64,000 nt of DNA, taken from contig JAGTTP010000001.1 in assembly GCA_018223365.1 (NCBI GenBank), positions 1,182,822 through 1,246,821 on the forward strand, given 5' to 3'. The notes under the pieces were generated by a model. That model saw only the letters and a list, made by a program, of their open reading frames with translations. It was not told the DNA's origin and searched no databases. Position 1 is the stretch's first letter. Each line of letters opens with the position of its first letter. A program made the position numbers and the translations under genes. The DNA is from Clostridiaceae bacterium Marseille-Q4145. Its GTDB lineage: Bacteria; Bacillota; Clostridia; Lachnospirales; Lachnospiraceae. Below are positions 31,777 through 39,368 of the stretch, piece after piece.

Positions 31777-33894
31777 TTGGCTGAAAGAGAATATCCATTG
31801 GAGAGAACCAGAAATATCGGAATTATGGCTCATATCGATGCTGGTAAAACCACACTGACCGAGCGTATTCTGTATTATACTGGTGTTAACTATAAGATTG
31901 GTGATACTCATGAAGGTACTGCAACCATGGACTGGATGGAGCAGGAGCAGGAGAGAGGTATTACCATCACATCTGCAGCTACAACCTGTCACTGGACTCT
32001 GCAGGATCACTGCAAGCCGAAGAAAGGTGCCCTTGAGCATCGTATCAACATCATCGATACTCCAGGCCATGTAGACTTCACCGTAGAGGTTGAGCGTTCC
32101 CTTCGTGTACTGGACGGCGCTGTCGGCGTGTTCTGTGCAAAAGGTGGTGTAGAGCCGCAGTCTGAGAACGTATGGCGTCAGGCTGATACCTACAATGTAC
32201 CGCGTATGGCATTCATCAACAAGATGGATATCCTGGGTGCAGATTTCTACAATGCAGTAGAGATGATCAAGACCCGTCTGGGTAAGAATGCAATCTGTCT
32301 GCAGCTGCCGATCGGAAAAGAGGATGATTTCAAGGGAATCATCGATCTGTTCGAGATGCAGGCTTACATCTATAATGATGATAAGGGTGATGACATCAGC
32401 ATTACTGATATCCCGGATGATATGAAAGATGATGCAGAGCTGTATCACACCGAGCTGGTAGAGAAGATCTGCGAGCTGGATGATGATCTGATGATGCAGT
32501 ATCTTGATGGAGAGGAGCCGTCCGTTGAGGACCTGAAAGCTGTTCTTCGTAAAGCTACCTGTGAGTGTACCGCTGTTCCGGTATGCTGTGGTAGTGCATA
32601 CAGAAACAAAGGTGTTCAGAAACTTTTGGACGCAATTCTTGAGTTTATGCCGGCTCCGACCGATATCCCGTCCATCAAAGGTGTGGATATGGAAGGAAAT
32701 GAGGTTGTAAGACACTCTTCTGATGAAGAGCCGTTCTCTGCACTGGCATTCAAGATCATGGCTGACCCGTTCGTAGGTAAGCTGGCATTCTTCCGTGTGT
32801 ACTCCGGAACCATGAATTCTGGTTCTTACGTGTACAACTCCACGAAAGATAAGAAAGAGCGTGTAGGACGTATCCTTCAGATGCACGCTAACAAGAGAGC
32901 AGAGCTTGACAAGGTTTACTCTGGAGATATCGCAGCAGCAGTTGGTTTCAAGGTAACTACTACCGGTGATACCATCTGTGACGAGCAGCATCCGGTAATC
33001 CTTGAGTCTATGGAGTTCCCGGAGCCGGTTATCGAGCTGGCTATCGAGCCGAAGACCAAAGCTGGCCAGGGCAAACTTGGCGAGTCTCTTGCAAAACTGG
33101 CAGAAGAGGACCCGACTTTCCGTGCACATACCAATCAGGAAACTGGTCAGACTATCATTGCTGGTATGGGTGAGCTTCATCTGGAGATCATCGTTGACCG
33201 TCTGCTTCGTGAGTTCAAGGTAGAGGCTAATGTAGGTGCACCGCAGGTTGCTTACAAAGAGACCATTACCAAACCGGCTGATGTAGACAGCAAATATGCA
33301 AAACAGTCTGGTGGACGTGGACAGTACGGACATTGTAAAGTTAAATTTGAGCCGATGGATGCTAACGCAGAGGAGACTTACAAGTTTGAGTCTACCGTAG
33401 TTGGTGGTGCTATTCCGAAGGAGTACATCCCGGCTGTAGGCGAAGGTATTGAAGAGGCTATGAAGTCTGGTATCCTTGGTGGATTCCCGGTAGTTGGTGT
33501 TCATGCTAACGTATACGACGGATCCTATCATGAGGTCGATTCTTCTGAGATGGCTTTCCATATCGCTGGTTCTCTTGCATTCAAAGAGGCTATGCAGAAA
33601 GCAGCTCCGGTTCTTCTTGAGCCGATCATGAAGGTTGAGGTAACTACTCCGGAAGATTACATGGGTGATGTTATCGGTGATATCAACTCCCGTCGTGGTC
33701 GTATCGAGGGTATGGAAGACATCGGTGGCGGTAAGATGATCAAAGGTTATGTTCCGCTGGCAGAGATGTTCGGATATGCTACCGACCTTCGTTCCAGAAC
33801 TCAGGGACGTGGTAACTACTCCATGTTCTTCGAGAAATATGAGCCGGTACCGAAGAACGTTCAGGAGAAAGTTCTTGCTGCAAAGGCAAAATAA
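31777..33894 (+). CDS. fusA: Elongation factor G
   Basis: 705 residues starting at a TTG (31777) seven bases after AAGGAGG. P-loop AHIDAGKTTLTERIL, switch GITITSAATTC, DTPGHVDFT, NKMD and the domain IV/V stretches (GGRGQYGHCKVKFEP, NSRRGRIEGMED) are present. EF-G drives tRNA-mRNA translocation with GTP. Its weak TTG start in a gene this highly expressed is unusual but backed by a strong ribosome site. Confidence 0.97.
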   Translation: MAEREYPLERTRNIGIMAHIDAGKTTLTERILYYTGVNYKIGDTHEGTATMDWMEQEQERGITITSAATTCHWTLQDHCKPKKGALEHRINIIDTPGHVDFTVEVERSLRVLDGAVGVFCAKGGVEPQSENVWRQADTYNVPRMAFINKMDILGADFYNAVEMIKTRLGKNAICLQLPIGKEDDFKGIIDLFEMQAYIYNDDKGDDISITDIPDDMKDDAELYHTELVEKICELDDDLMMQYLDGEEPSVEDLKAVLRKATCECTAVPVCCGSAYRNKGVQKLLDAILEFMPAPTDIPSIKGVDMEGNEVVRHSSDEEPFSALAFKIMADPFVGKLAFFRVYSGTMNSGSYVYNSTKDKKERVGRILQMHANKRAELDKVYSGDIAAAVGFKVTTTGDTICDEQHPVILESMEFPEPVIELAIEPKTKAGQGKLGESLAKLAEEDPTFRAHTNQETGQTIIAGMGELHLEIIVDRLLREFKVEANVGAPQVAYKETITKPADVDSKYAKQSGGRGQYGHCKVKFEPMDANAEETYKFESTVVGGAIPKEYIPAVGEGIEEAMKSGILGGFPVVGVHANVYDGSYHEVDSSEMAFHIAGSLAFKEAMQKAAPVLLEPIMKVEVTTPEDYMGDVIGDINSRRGRIEGMEDIGGGKMIKGYVPLAEMFGYATDLRSRTQGRGNYSMFFEKYEPVPKNVQEKVLAAKAK

Positions 33895-33899
33895 TATAC

Positions 33900-33936
33900 A
33901 AATAGGCTTGCAAAACAAGCCTATTTGAAATATAAT
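33900..33936 (+). promoter_or_regulatory. Promoter of tuf overlapping a perfect hairpin
   Basis: TTGCAA at 33908-33913, 17-base spacer, TATAAT at 33931-33936. The -35 box and spacer lie in an 11-base perfect inverted repeat, AAATAGGCTTG and CAAGCCTATTT, round a five-base loop directly after the fusA stop. The hairpin has no T tract. Confidence 0.7.
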
Positions 33937-33998
33937 CAAAATTAGCTGATTGCGTATTTAAACGTAGAAAAGTTGATCTATTCAAGGAGGAAAACAAA

Positions 33999-35186
33999 AT
34001 GGCAAAAGCTAAGTTCGACAGAACTAAACCACATTGTAATATTGGTACCATCGGTCACGTAGACCATGGTAAAACTACTCTGACCGCAGCTATCACTGCA
34101 GTACTTGCAGCAAGAGTTCCGGGAAATGAGGCAACTGATTTCGCTAACATCGATAAAGCTCCGGAAGAGAGAGAGCGTGGAATCACTATCTCTACTGCAC
34201 ATGTAGAGTATCAGACCGCTAAAAGACATTACGCACACGTTGACTGCCCAGGCCATGCTGACTATGTAAAGAACATGATCACTGGTGCTGCACAGATGGA
34301 CGGCGCTATCCTTGTAGTAGCTGCTACTGATGGTGTTATGGCTCAGACTAAAGAGCACATCCTTCTGTCCCGTCAGGTAGGTGTACCGTACATCGTTGTA
34401 TTCCTGAACAAATGTGATATGGTTGATGACGAAGAGCTGATCGAGCTGGTTGAGATGGAAGTTACCGAGCAGCTTGAGGAGTACGGATTCAATGATTGCC
34501 CGATCATCAAAGGTTCCGCTCTGAAAGCCCTTGAGGATCCGATGGGACCGTGGGGAGACAAGATCATGGAGCTTATGGATACCGTTGATTCTTATATCCC
34601 GGATCCGCAGCGTGCAACTGACAAACCGTTCCTGATGCCGGTTGAGGACGTATTCACCATTACTGGTCGTGGTACTGTTGCTACTGGTAGAGTAGAGCGT
34701 GGTGTTCTTCATCTGAACGACGAGGTTGAAATCGTTGGTGTTAAAGAGGAGACCCGTAAAACTGTTGTAACTGGTATCGAGATGTTCCGTAAACTTCTTG
34801 ATGAGGCTCAGGCTGGTGATAACATCGGTTGTCTGCTTCGTGGTATCCAGAGAACTGATATCGTTCGTGGACAGGTTGTTGCTAAACCGGGCAGCGTTAC
34901 CTGCCATACCAAATTCACCGCTCAGGTTTACGTTCTGACCAAAGATGAGGGTGGACGTCATACTCCGTTCTTCAACAACTATCGTCCGCAGTTCTACTTC
35001 AGAACAACTGACGTTACTGGTGTTTGCGAGCTGCCGGCTGGTACCGAGATGTGCATGCCTGGTGACAACGTAGAGATGACCATCGAGCTGATCCATCCGA
35101 TCGCTATGGAGCAGGGTCTTACTTTCGCTATCCGTGAGGGTGGTAGAACTGTAGGATCAGGTCGTGTTGCTACTATCATCGAATAA
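33999..35186 (+). CDS. tuf: Elongation factor Tu
   Basis: 395 residues. GHVDHGKTTLTAAIT, the switch RGITISTAHVEY, DCPGHADYVKNM, NKCDMVDDEE and the C-terminal EGGRTVGSGRVATIIE are all standard. EF-Tu carries aminoacyl-tRNA to the ribosome. AAGGAGG precedes the ATG. It has its own promoter in addition to read-through from the str operon. Confidence 0.98.
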   Translation: MAKAKFDRTKPHCNIGTIGHVDHGKTTLTAAITAVLAARVPGNEATDFANIDKAPEERERGITISTAHVEYQTAKRHYAHVDCPGHADYVKNMITGAAQMDGAILVVAATDGVMAQTKEHILLSRQVGVPYIVVFLNKCDMVDDEELIELVEMEVTEQLEEYGFNDCPIIKGSALKALEDPMGPWGDKIMELMDTVDSYIPDPQRATDKPFLMPVEDVFTITGRGTVATGRVERGVLHLNDEVEIVGVKEETRKTVVTGIEMFRKLLDEAQAGDNIGCLLRGIQRTDIVRGQVVAKPGSVTCHTKFTAQVYVLTKDEGGRHTPFFNNYRPQFYFRTTDVTGVCELPAGTEMCMPGDNVEMTIELIHPIAMEQGLTFAIREGGRTVGSGRVATIIE

Positions 35187-35240
35187 TCACTGATTAATAT
35201 ATATTGAGTACCGCAAGGTACATGTGTCCAAACGTAAGAT

Positions 35241-35273
35241 ACCCCGGAACCGTAAGGTTTCCGGGGTTTTTCT
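35241..35273 (+). terminator. Terminator after tuf
   Basis: ACCCCGGAA and TTTCCGGGGT form the stem, followed by five T residues. Confidence 0.88.
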
Positions 35274-35299
35274 GTAAAAAAATTTTACATGTTATGGAC

Positions 35300-35328
35300 T
35301 TGACCGAATCCACCACCTGGATTAAAAT
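35300..35328 (+). promoter_or_regulatory. Promoter of mgtE
   Basis: TTGACC at 35300-35305, 17-base spacer, TAAAAT at 35323-35328. The transcript would begin near 35335, about 260 bases before mgtE. Confidence 0.7.
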
Positions 35329-35359
35329 AAGATAGAACTAAGATTTGGAGGTGAAATTT

Positions 35360-35449
35360 ATGGACAGTTGCGATAGTACAGGTCGAAGTATTATCTTCGG
35401 TGGCAGACAGAAAAGATACACCAGGCAGCATTCCATAGATTTCAGGTAA
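35360..35449 (+). CDS. Possible leader peptide of mgtE
   Basis: A 29-codon frame begins at ATG 35360, nine bases after a perfect GGAGGTG, and ends at TAA 35449. It encodes an Arg-rich peptide (MDSCDSTGRSIIFGGRQKRY, then a short tail). Codons 13-15 form the first pairing strand of the leader RNA, so ribosome position could control folding. Such a good ribosome site far from any other gene is the main support. Confidence 0.5.
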   Translation: MDSCDSTGRSIIFGGRQKRYTRQHSIDFR

Positions 35450-35576
35450 GCTGGCGGTTTCTTTTCTGCCGCTTCTTTTTGAGCCACCGTATGTAATTCC
35501 GACACTTCGCAGTGAGCAACTGGAGGTACGCTTTTGGATGACATAAGCGGTGGATTTTTTATGCCCTTTTTTGGGC
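35398..35576 (+). promoter_or_regulatory. mgtE leader with mutually exclusive pairings (attenuator or riboswitch-like)
   Basis: Strand 1 CGGTGGC (35398-35404) pairs with strand 2 GCCACCG (35483-35489), supported by CAGAAAAG (35408-35415) with CTTTTCTG (35461-35468). Strand 2 can instead pair with strand 3 CGGTGG (35548-35553), which is followed by ATTTTTT. A last hairpin GCCC-tttttt-GGGC (35563-35576) is next to the mgtE ribosome site. I do not see the M-box consensus, so the signal is open. Confidence 0.55.
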
Positions 35577-35597
35577 GAGAGAAGGAGGCAGCAGAAG

Positions 35598-36989
35598 ATG
35601 GAAACAACAAGAAAACCAAATTATGTAGAAGAATTGCTGGAAATTTTCCGCAGTCCGCTGAGTGCGGAAGAACTGCGGGATCAGATTTCCGATTACCATG
35701 AAAGTGATATTGCAGATGCCTTTGAACAGTTATCCGTAGAGGAACGGAAAAAGCTGTATCCGCTTCTGGGGGCGGAATGGGTTGCAGAGATCTTCAGTTA
35801 TATTGAAGATCCCGACGAATATCTGCAGGAACTGAATCTGGATCAGGCGGCAAAAGTCCTGTCCTTCATGGACTCTGACGATGCAGTAGATGTTCTGGAC
35901 GAATTGGATGACAGCACCCAGGAAAAACTGGTTGGCATGCTGGATGAAGAGTCCAGTCATGACATTAAGATGATCCAGTCTTATGAGGATGATGAAGTCG
36001 GAAGTCTTATGACCACGAACTTCGTTGTCATTCATGATACCCTTACGATTCGACAGGCCATGCGGGAACTGATTCGGCAGGCCGGTGAGAATGACAATAT
36101 TTCAACCGTATATGTAATTGATAAAGATAATCGGTTCTATGGAGCAATCGATCTGAAGGATTTGATCATTGCCAGAGAAGGAACGTTACTGGATGATATC
36201 GTCAGTACTTCCTATCCGTATGTGACGGATCATGAAAAAATCGATGACTGCATCGAGCAGATTAAAGATTACGCCGAGGATTCCATCCCGGTACTGACCG
36301 GGGAAAAAGAGCTGATCGGAGTTATTACTTCCCAGGATCTGGTGGAAGTAGTAGATGATGCCATGGGCGAGGATTATGCAAAGCTGGCAGGTTTGACGGC
36401 AGAGGAGGATTTGGAAGAAACCACCAAAGAAAGTATGAAAAAGAGACTTCCCTGGCTGATGATTCTTCTGATACTTGGCCTTGGCGTATCTTCCGTGGTT
36501 GGCATCTTTGAGACGGTAGTGGCCGTGATTCCGGTGGTCATGTGTTTCCAGTCCCTGATCCTTGATATGGCGGGAAATGTGGGAACCCAGTCACTGGCTG
36601 TTACCATTCGTGTTCTGGTAGATGAAAATCTGACTGGAAAACAGAAAGTCCATCTGGTTATCAAAGAGATGAGAGTGGGGCTGTTAAATGGGCTGTTTCT
36701 TGGAACACTTGCGTTTATTTTTATTGGACTGTATGTATGGATTTTCAAGCAGAATCCGGCACCACATGCATTTGTCATCTCCGGTTGTGTAGGACTGGCA
36801 CTGATGATTGCCATGGTCATTTCCAGTCTGGTGGGAACTTTGATTCCGATGTTCTTCCATAAGATTAATGTAGACCCGGCCGTTGCATCCGGTCCGTTGA
36901 TTACAACTGTTAACGACCTGGTGGCAGTAGTGACTTACTATGGTCTGGTATGGATTTTATTGATTCATGTGCTTCACCTGGTTGGATAA
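35598..36989 (+). CDS. mgtE: Magnesium transporter MgtE
   Basis: 463 residues: N-terminal superhelical domain (VEELLEIFRSPLSAEELRDQ), two CBS domains (residues ~140-265; MTTNFVVIHDTLTIRQAM, AIDLKDLIIA, GVITSQDLVEVV), a connecting helix and five membrane segments with the pore signature GNVGTQSLAVTIRVL. Acidic residues for Mg sensing are abundant. MgtE is a gated Mg2+ channel that closes when the CBS domains bind Mg2+. AGGAGG lies upstream of ATG 35598. Confidence 0.95.
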   Translation: METTRKPNYVEELLEIFRSPLSAEELRDQISDYHESDIADAFEQLSVEERKKLYPLLGAEWVAEIFSYIEDPDEYLQELNLDQAAKVLSFMDSDDAVDVLDELDDSTQEKLVGMLDEESSHDIKMIQSYEDDEVGSLMTTNFVVIHDTLTIRQAMRELIRQAGENDNISTVYVIDKDNRFYGAIDLKDLIIAREGTLLDDIVSTSYPYVTDHEKIDDCIEQIKDYAEDSIPVLTGEKELIGVITSQDLVEVVDDAMGEDYAKLAGLTAEEDLEETTKESMKKRLPWLMILLILGLGVSSVVGIFETVVAVIPVVMCFQSLILDMAGNVGTQSLAVTIRVLVDENLTGKQKVHLVIKEMRVGLLNGLFLGTLAFIFIGLYVWIFKQNPAPHAFVISGCVGLALMIAMVISSLVGTLIPMFFHKINVDPAVASGPLITTVNDLVAVVTYYGLVWILLIHVLHLVG

Positions 36990-37001
36990 AGGAGAGAAAG
37001 C

Positions 37002-37274
37002 ATGATCGTCAGAAAACACATTATTTTTCGTGGAAGAGTCCAAGGGGTTGGATTTCGGTATCACTCCACATATAAGGCGGAAAATCTCGGCCTCACAGGC
37101 TGGGTGAGAAACTGCTATGATGGAAGTGTGGAGATGGAAGTGCAGGGAGATCCGAATAAGATCAATGATCTGATTCTTTATCTGCAGGCACAGCGTTTTA
37201 TACAGATTGAGGAAATGGATGAGAAAAAAATCCCCCTTCAGGAGGAGGAAACTGCATTTCGGGAACGTTGGTAA
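37002..37274 (+). CDS. acyP: Acylphosphatase
   Basis: 90 residues with the signature GRVQGVGFRYHS (catalytic Arg) and GWVRNCYDGSVEMEVQG (catalytic Asn). It hydrolyses acyl phosphates such as acetyl phosphate or 1,3-bisphosphoglycerate in the cytosol. It starts 12 bases after mgtE and precedes the DUF3786-like gene by 21 bases, so the three are probably one operon. Confidence 0.93.
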   Translation: MIVRKHIIFRGRVQGVGFRYHSTYKAENLGLTGWVRNCYDGSVEMEVQGDPNKINDLILYLQAQRFIQIEEMDEKKIPLQEEETAFRERW

Positions 37275-37295
37275 AAAGGAAAATGGGAGAACATC

Positions 37296-37934
37296 ATGAG
37301 TGTAAATTATCATGCGGCCCAGAGCCGGGGCGTGTTTTTTGAAAATCATGAAAAAGTAAGTGAACAGTGGAGGCAGGAGTTCAGTCAGTATGACCCTGCC
37401 CGGATTACGAATACTCTTCATCTGGAAACAGATGAGGAGTATCTGTATTTACAATACTTTTCCAGCCTCTATCGGCTTTGCCTGAAAAATGGAGTTCTGG
37501 AAAAGAAATCAGATGAAACATGGAGTGATCAGCTGTATTTTAACGAAGCCATGGCAATCTATCACTTTCTGTATTATACAAAAGATATACCGGTGATTTC
37601 CGGAAGCTGGGTGCCAAGCCAGACGGTAGATGGGGTGGTATCCCGAAGGCCTACGGCCGATCCGCTTCTGGATCCTTTTGCCCGGAAATATTCCGGAAAA
37701 CTGGAAGAACTCCGAACGGCCTGCGAACAGGCAGGCGGCACGAAGCTGGACATTGGAGATGTGGGTTATGAATTCGAGGCATTTCCGCAGGTGCACCTTC
37801 GCCTGATTTTCTGGGAGGCAGAGGAAGATTTCCCAGCTCAGGCACAGATTCTGGTGGACCGTTGTATAACGGATTTCATTCATTATGAGACGATCGGCTG
37901 TCTCATTGCAGATTTGCTGGATCGTTTAGATTAA
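37296..37934 (+). CDS. DUF3786-like protein
   Basis: 212 residues. The C-terminal pattern FEAFPQVHLRLIFWEAEEDFPAQ, AQILVDRCITDFIHYETI is what I recall of DUF3786 proteins, whose activity is unknown; some are linked to corrinoid or metal proteins in anaerobes. A DPFARKYSG segment and a Tyr-rich middle precede it. No membrane segment or signal peptide. It is the third gene of the mgtE run. Confidence 0.65.
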   Translation: MSVNYHAAQSRGVFFENHEKVSEQWRQEFSQYDPARITNTLHLETDEEYLYLQYFSSLYRLCLKNGVLEKKSDETWSDQLYFNEAMAIYHFLYYTKDIPVISGSWVPSQTVDGVVSRRPTADPLLDPFARKYSGKLEELRTACEQAGGTKLDIGDVGYEFEAFPQVHLRLIFWEAEEDFPAQAQILVDRCITDFIHYETIGCLIADLLDRLD

Positions 37935-38021
37935 GAAAATCTTTAGAAAACTTCATACACTTCCGATACATTTTTGCGGTAGAATAAGCCCATAAGATGT
38001 AACGAACGGAGGAGAACTGCT

Positions 38022-38774
38022 GTGAGCAAGCGACGAATGAGCCGGAGACGGCGTAAGAAAATGATCAGGATATTTATGATCCGATGTGGAATGCTCACGG
38101 TGGTTCTCCTCTTCTTATTTGGACTGATCTGGGGCGGTACTTTTCTGTGGAATCGGCTGACGACAGACGGGGACGAGCAGACGTTTGCCGGGGCCAGCGT
38201 CATTGAGCAGCCGGAGACTTTTCCGAAAGGAAAACCGCGGATTATGATTGATGCAGGACATGGAGGAAAAGATCAGGGTACCAGTGCCGGAAAGGTACTT
38301 GAAAAGGATCTGAATCTGCAAGTGGCAGAAAAATTAGCGAAGGAGCTGAAAAAGAGAGGTGCTTCGGTTCTCCTCACACGAACAGATGATACGAAGATTC
38401 CTCTGGAAGAGCGGGCCGCCATGGCAAATGAAAAAGAGGCAGATCTTTTCGTGAGCATTCACTGCAACTACTGCGAGGATGACAGCAGTGTACAGGGTCT
38501 GGAGTGTTATTACAGGGAAGGAAGTGACGAGGCACAGAAGTTGGCAGAAAACGTTGTGACAGCAGTGGAGGAATCTTCTATGATTTCCTGTCGGGGAACC
38601 AGAACGGCTGATTTCAGTGTTCTTCGGAATACCTCCATGACAGCGGTGCTGGTGGAGATCGGTTATCTTTCCAATTCCAGTGAACGTCAGAATCTGGGCA
38701 GTAAAGACTATCAGCAGGAGTTAATTGACCGTCTGGCAGACGGCATTTTAATGGAAAACGGAGAAACTTCTTAA
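38022..38774 (+). CDS. N-acetylmuramoyl-L-alanine amidase (Amidase_3)
   Basis: 250 residues starting at GTG 38022 with GGAGGAG upstream. A very basic N-terminus (MSKRRMSRRRRKK) precedes one membrane anchor (MLTVVLLFLFGLIWGGTFL). The catalytic domain has IMIDAGHGGKDQGT (zinc His), EKDLNLQVAEKLA with zinc-ligand Glu, FVSIHCN (zinc His) and VEIGYLSN (catalytic Glu). It should cleave the peptide stem from murein outside the membrane; it resembles CwlC/CwlD types, CwlD being used for spore cortex. Which one cannot be told. Confidence 0.88.
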   Translation: MSKRRMSRRRRKKMIRIFMIRCGMLTVVLLFLFGLIWGGTFLWNRLTTDGDEQTFAGASVIEQPETFPKGKPRIMIDAGHGGKDQGTSAGKVLEKDLNLQVAEKLAKELKKRGASVLLTRTDDTKIPLEERAAMANEKEADLFVSIHCNYCEDDSSVQGLECYYREGSDEAQKLAENVVTAVEESSMISCRGTRTADFSVLRNTSMTAVLVEIGYLSNSSERQNLGSKDYQQELIDRLADGILMENGETS

Positions 38775-38779
38775 GTTTT

Positions 38780-38809
38780 TTGGCGTTCTTTCTGCAAATG
38801 TAGTATAAT
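38780..38809 (+). promoter_or_regulatory. Promoter of the lipoprotein gene
   Basis: TTGGCG at 38780-38785, 18-base spacer, TATAAT at 38804-38809, just after the amidase stop. Confidence 0.6.
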
Positions 38810-38838
38810 AGCGTTACGAGTGCAGGGAGGACAGCAAG

Positions 38839-39348
38839 ATGAGAAAAAAAGTATGGATGGCACTGGCTGGGTGTGTAATATTAGGACTGAGCGGATGTGG
38901 CAGTACAGCATCAGATACAGCACAAGAAGTACAGGACAGTGCTTCAGAAGATACAGAAGAAGAGGCATCAGAGAAAGCATCCTGGTATGGAACCAGGGTG
39001 GTAACGGAGACGAAGGCAGCGGAAGTCAGTGCGCTGTCGGAAGAGGAGATTTCAGGGAAGGTCGGCAATACCGTAACCTATGAAGCTAATACGGTACAGA
39101 TCAATGAGGAACAGCTGGAAATCGAAGGTTATGAGACCATGCAGGATGTCTATACACCAGACTCTATAAAAGAAGACTATAAAGCAGATCTCTCTGACTG
39201 GGAAGATGGAGTGGAGAATATTTCTTTCGGAGAAGTGATAAGCAGTGAAGATCAGGATTTTTTTGGTGATACCTTTTTTGTAACTGACACCGGAGAACTG
39301 TGGATCTATCAGGAAGGTGTCTTTTTCCGCACCGAAAAGGCAGAATAG
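38839..39348 (+). CDS. Hypothetical lipoprotein
   Basis: 169 residues beginning MRKKVWMALAGCVILGLSGC; the lipobox LSGC marks Cys20 for lipidation after signal peptidase II cleavage. A Ser/Glu-rich linker follows, then a globular part with FGEVISSEDQDFFGDTFFV. GGGAGG lies upstream of the ATG. No known domain is recognised. It ends 20 bases before the debranching enzyme start but the two functions have no evident link. Confidence 0.75.
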   Translation: MRKKVWMALAGCVILGLSGCGSTASDTAQEVQDSASEDTEEEASEKASWYGTRVVTETKAAEVSALSEEEISGKVGNTVTYEANTVQINEEQLEIEGYETMQDVYTPDSIKEDYKADLSDWEDGVENISFGEVISSEDQDFFGDTFFVTDTGELWIYQEGVFFRTEKAE

Positions 39349-39368
39349 AGAGAAAGGAAACCGTAGAT

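Noticed and set aside
31552..33939. 795-codon minus-strand frame opposite rpsG and fusA
   Set aside because: Shadow of fusA; no ribosome site, no known domain, and fusA is unambiguous.
35335..35597. M-box magnesium riboswitch before mgtE
   Set aside because: The conserved M-box core (AGGTGAGGCTCC-type) is not visible; only GGAGGTG of the peptide ribosome site resembles it. Kept as an unassigned leader instead.
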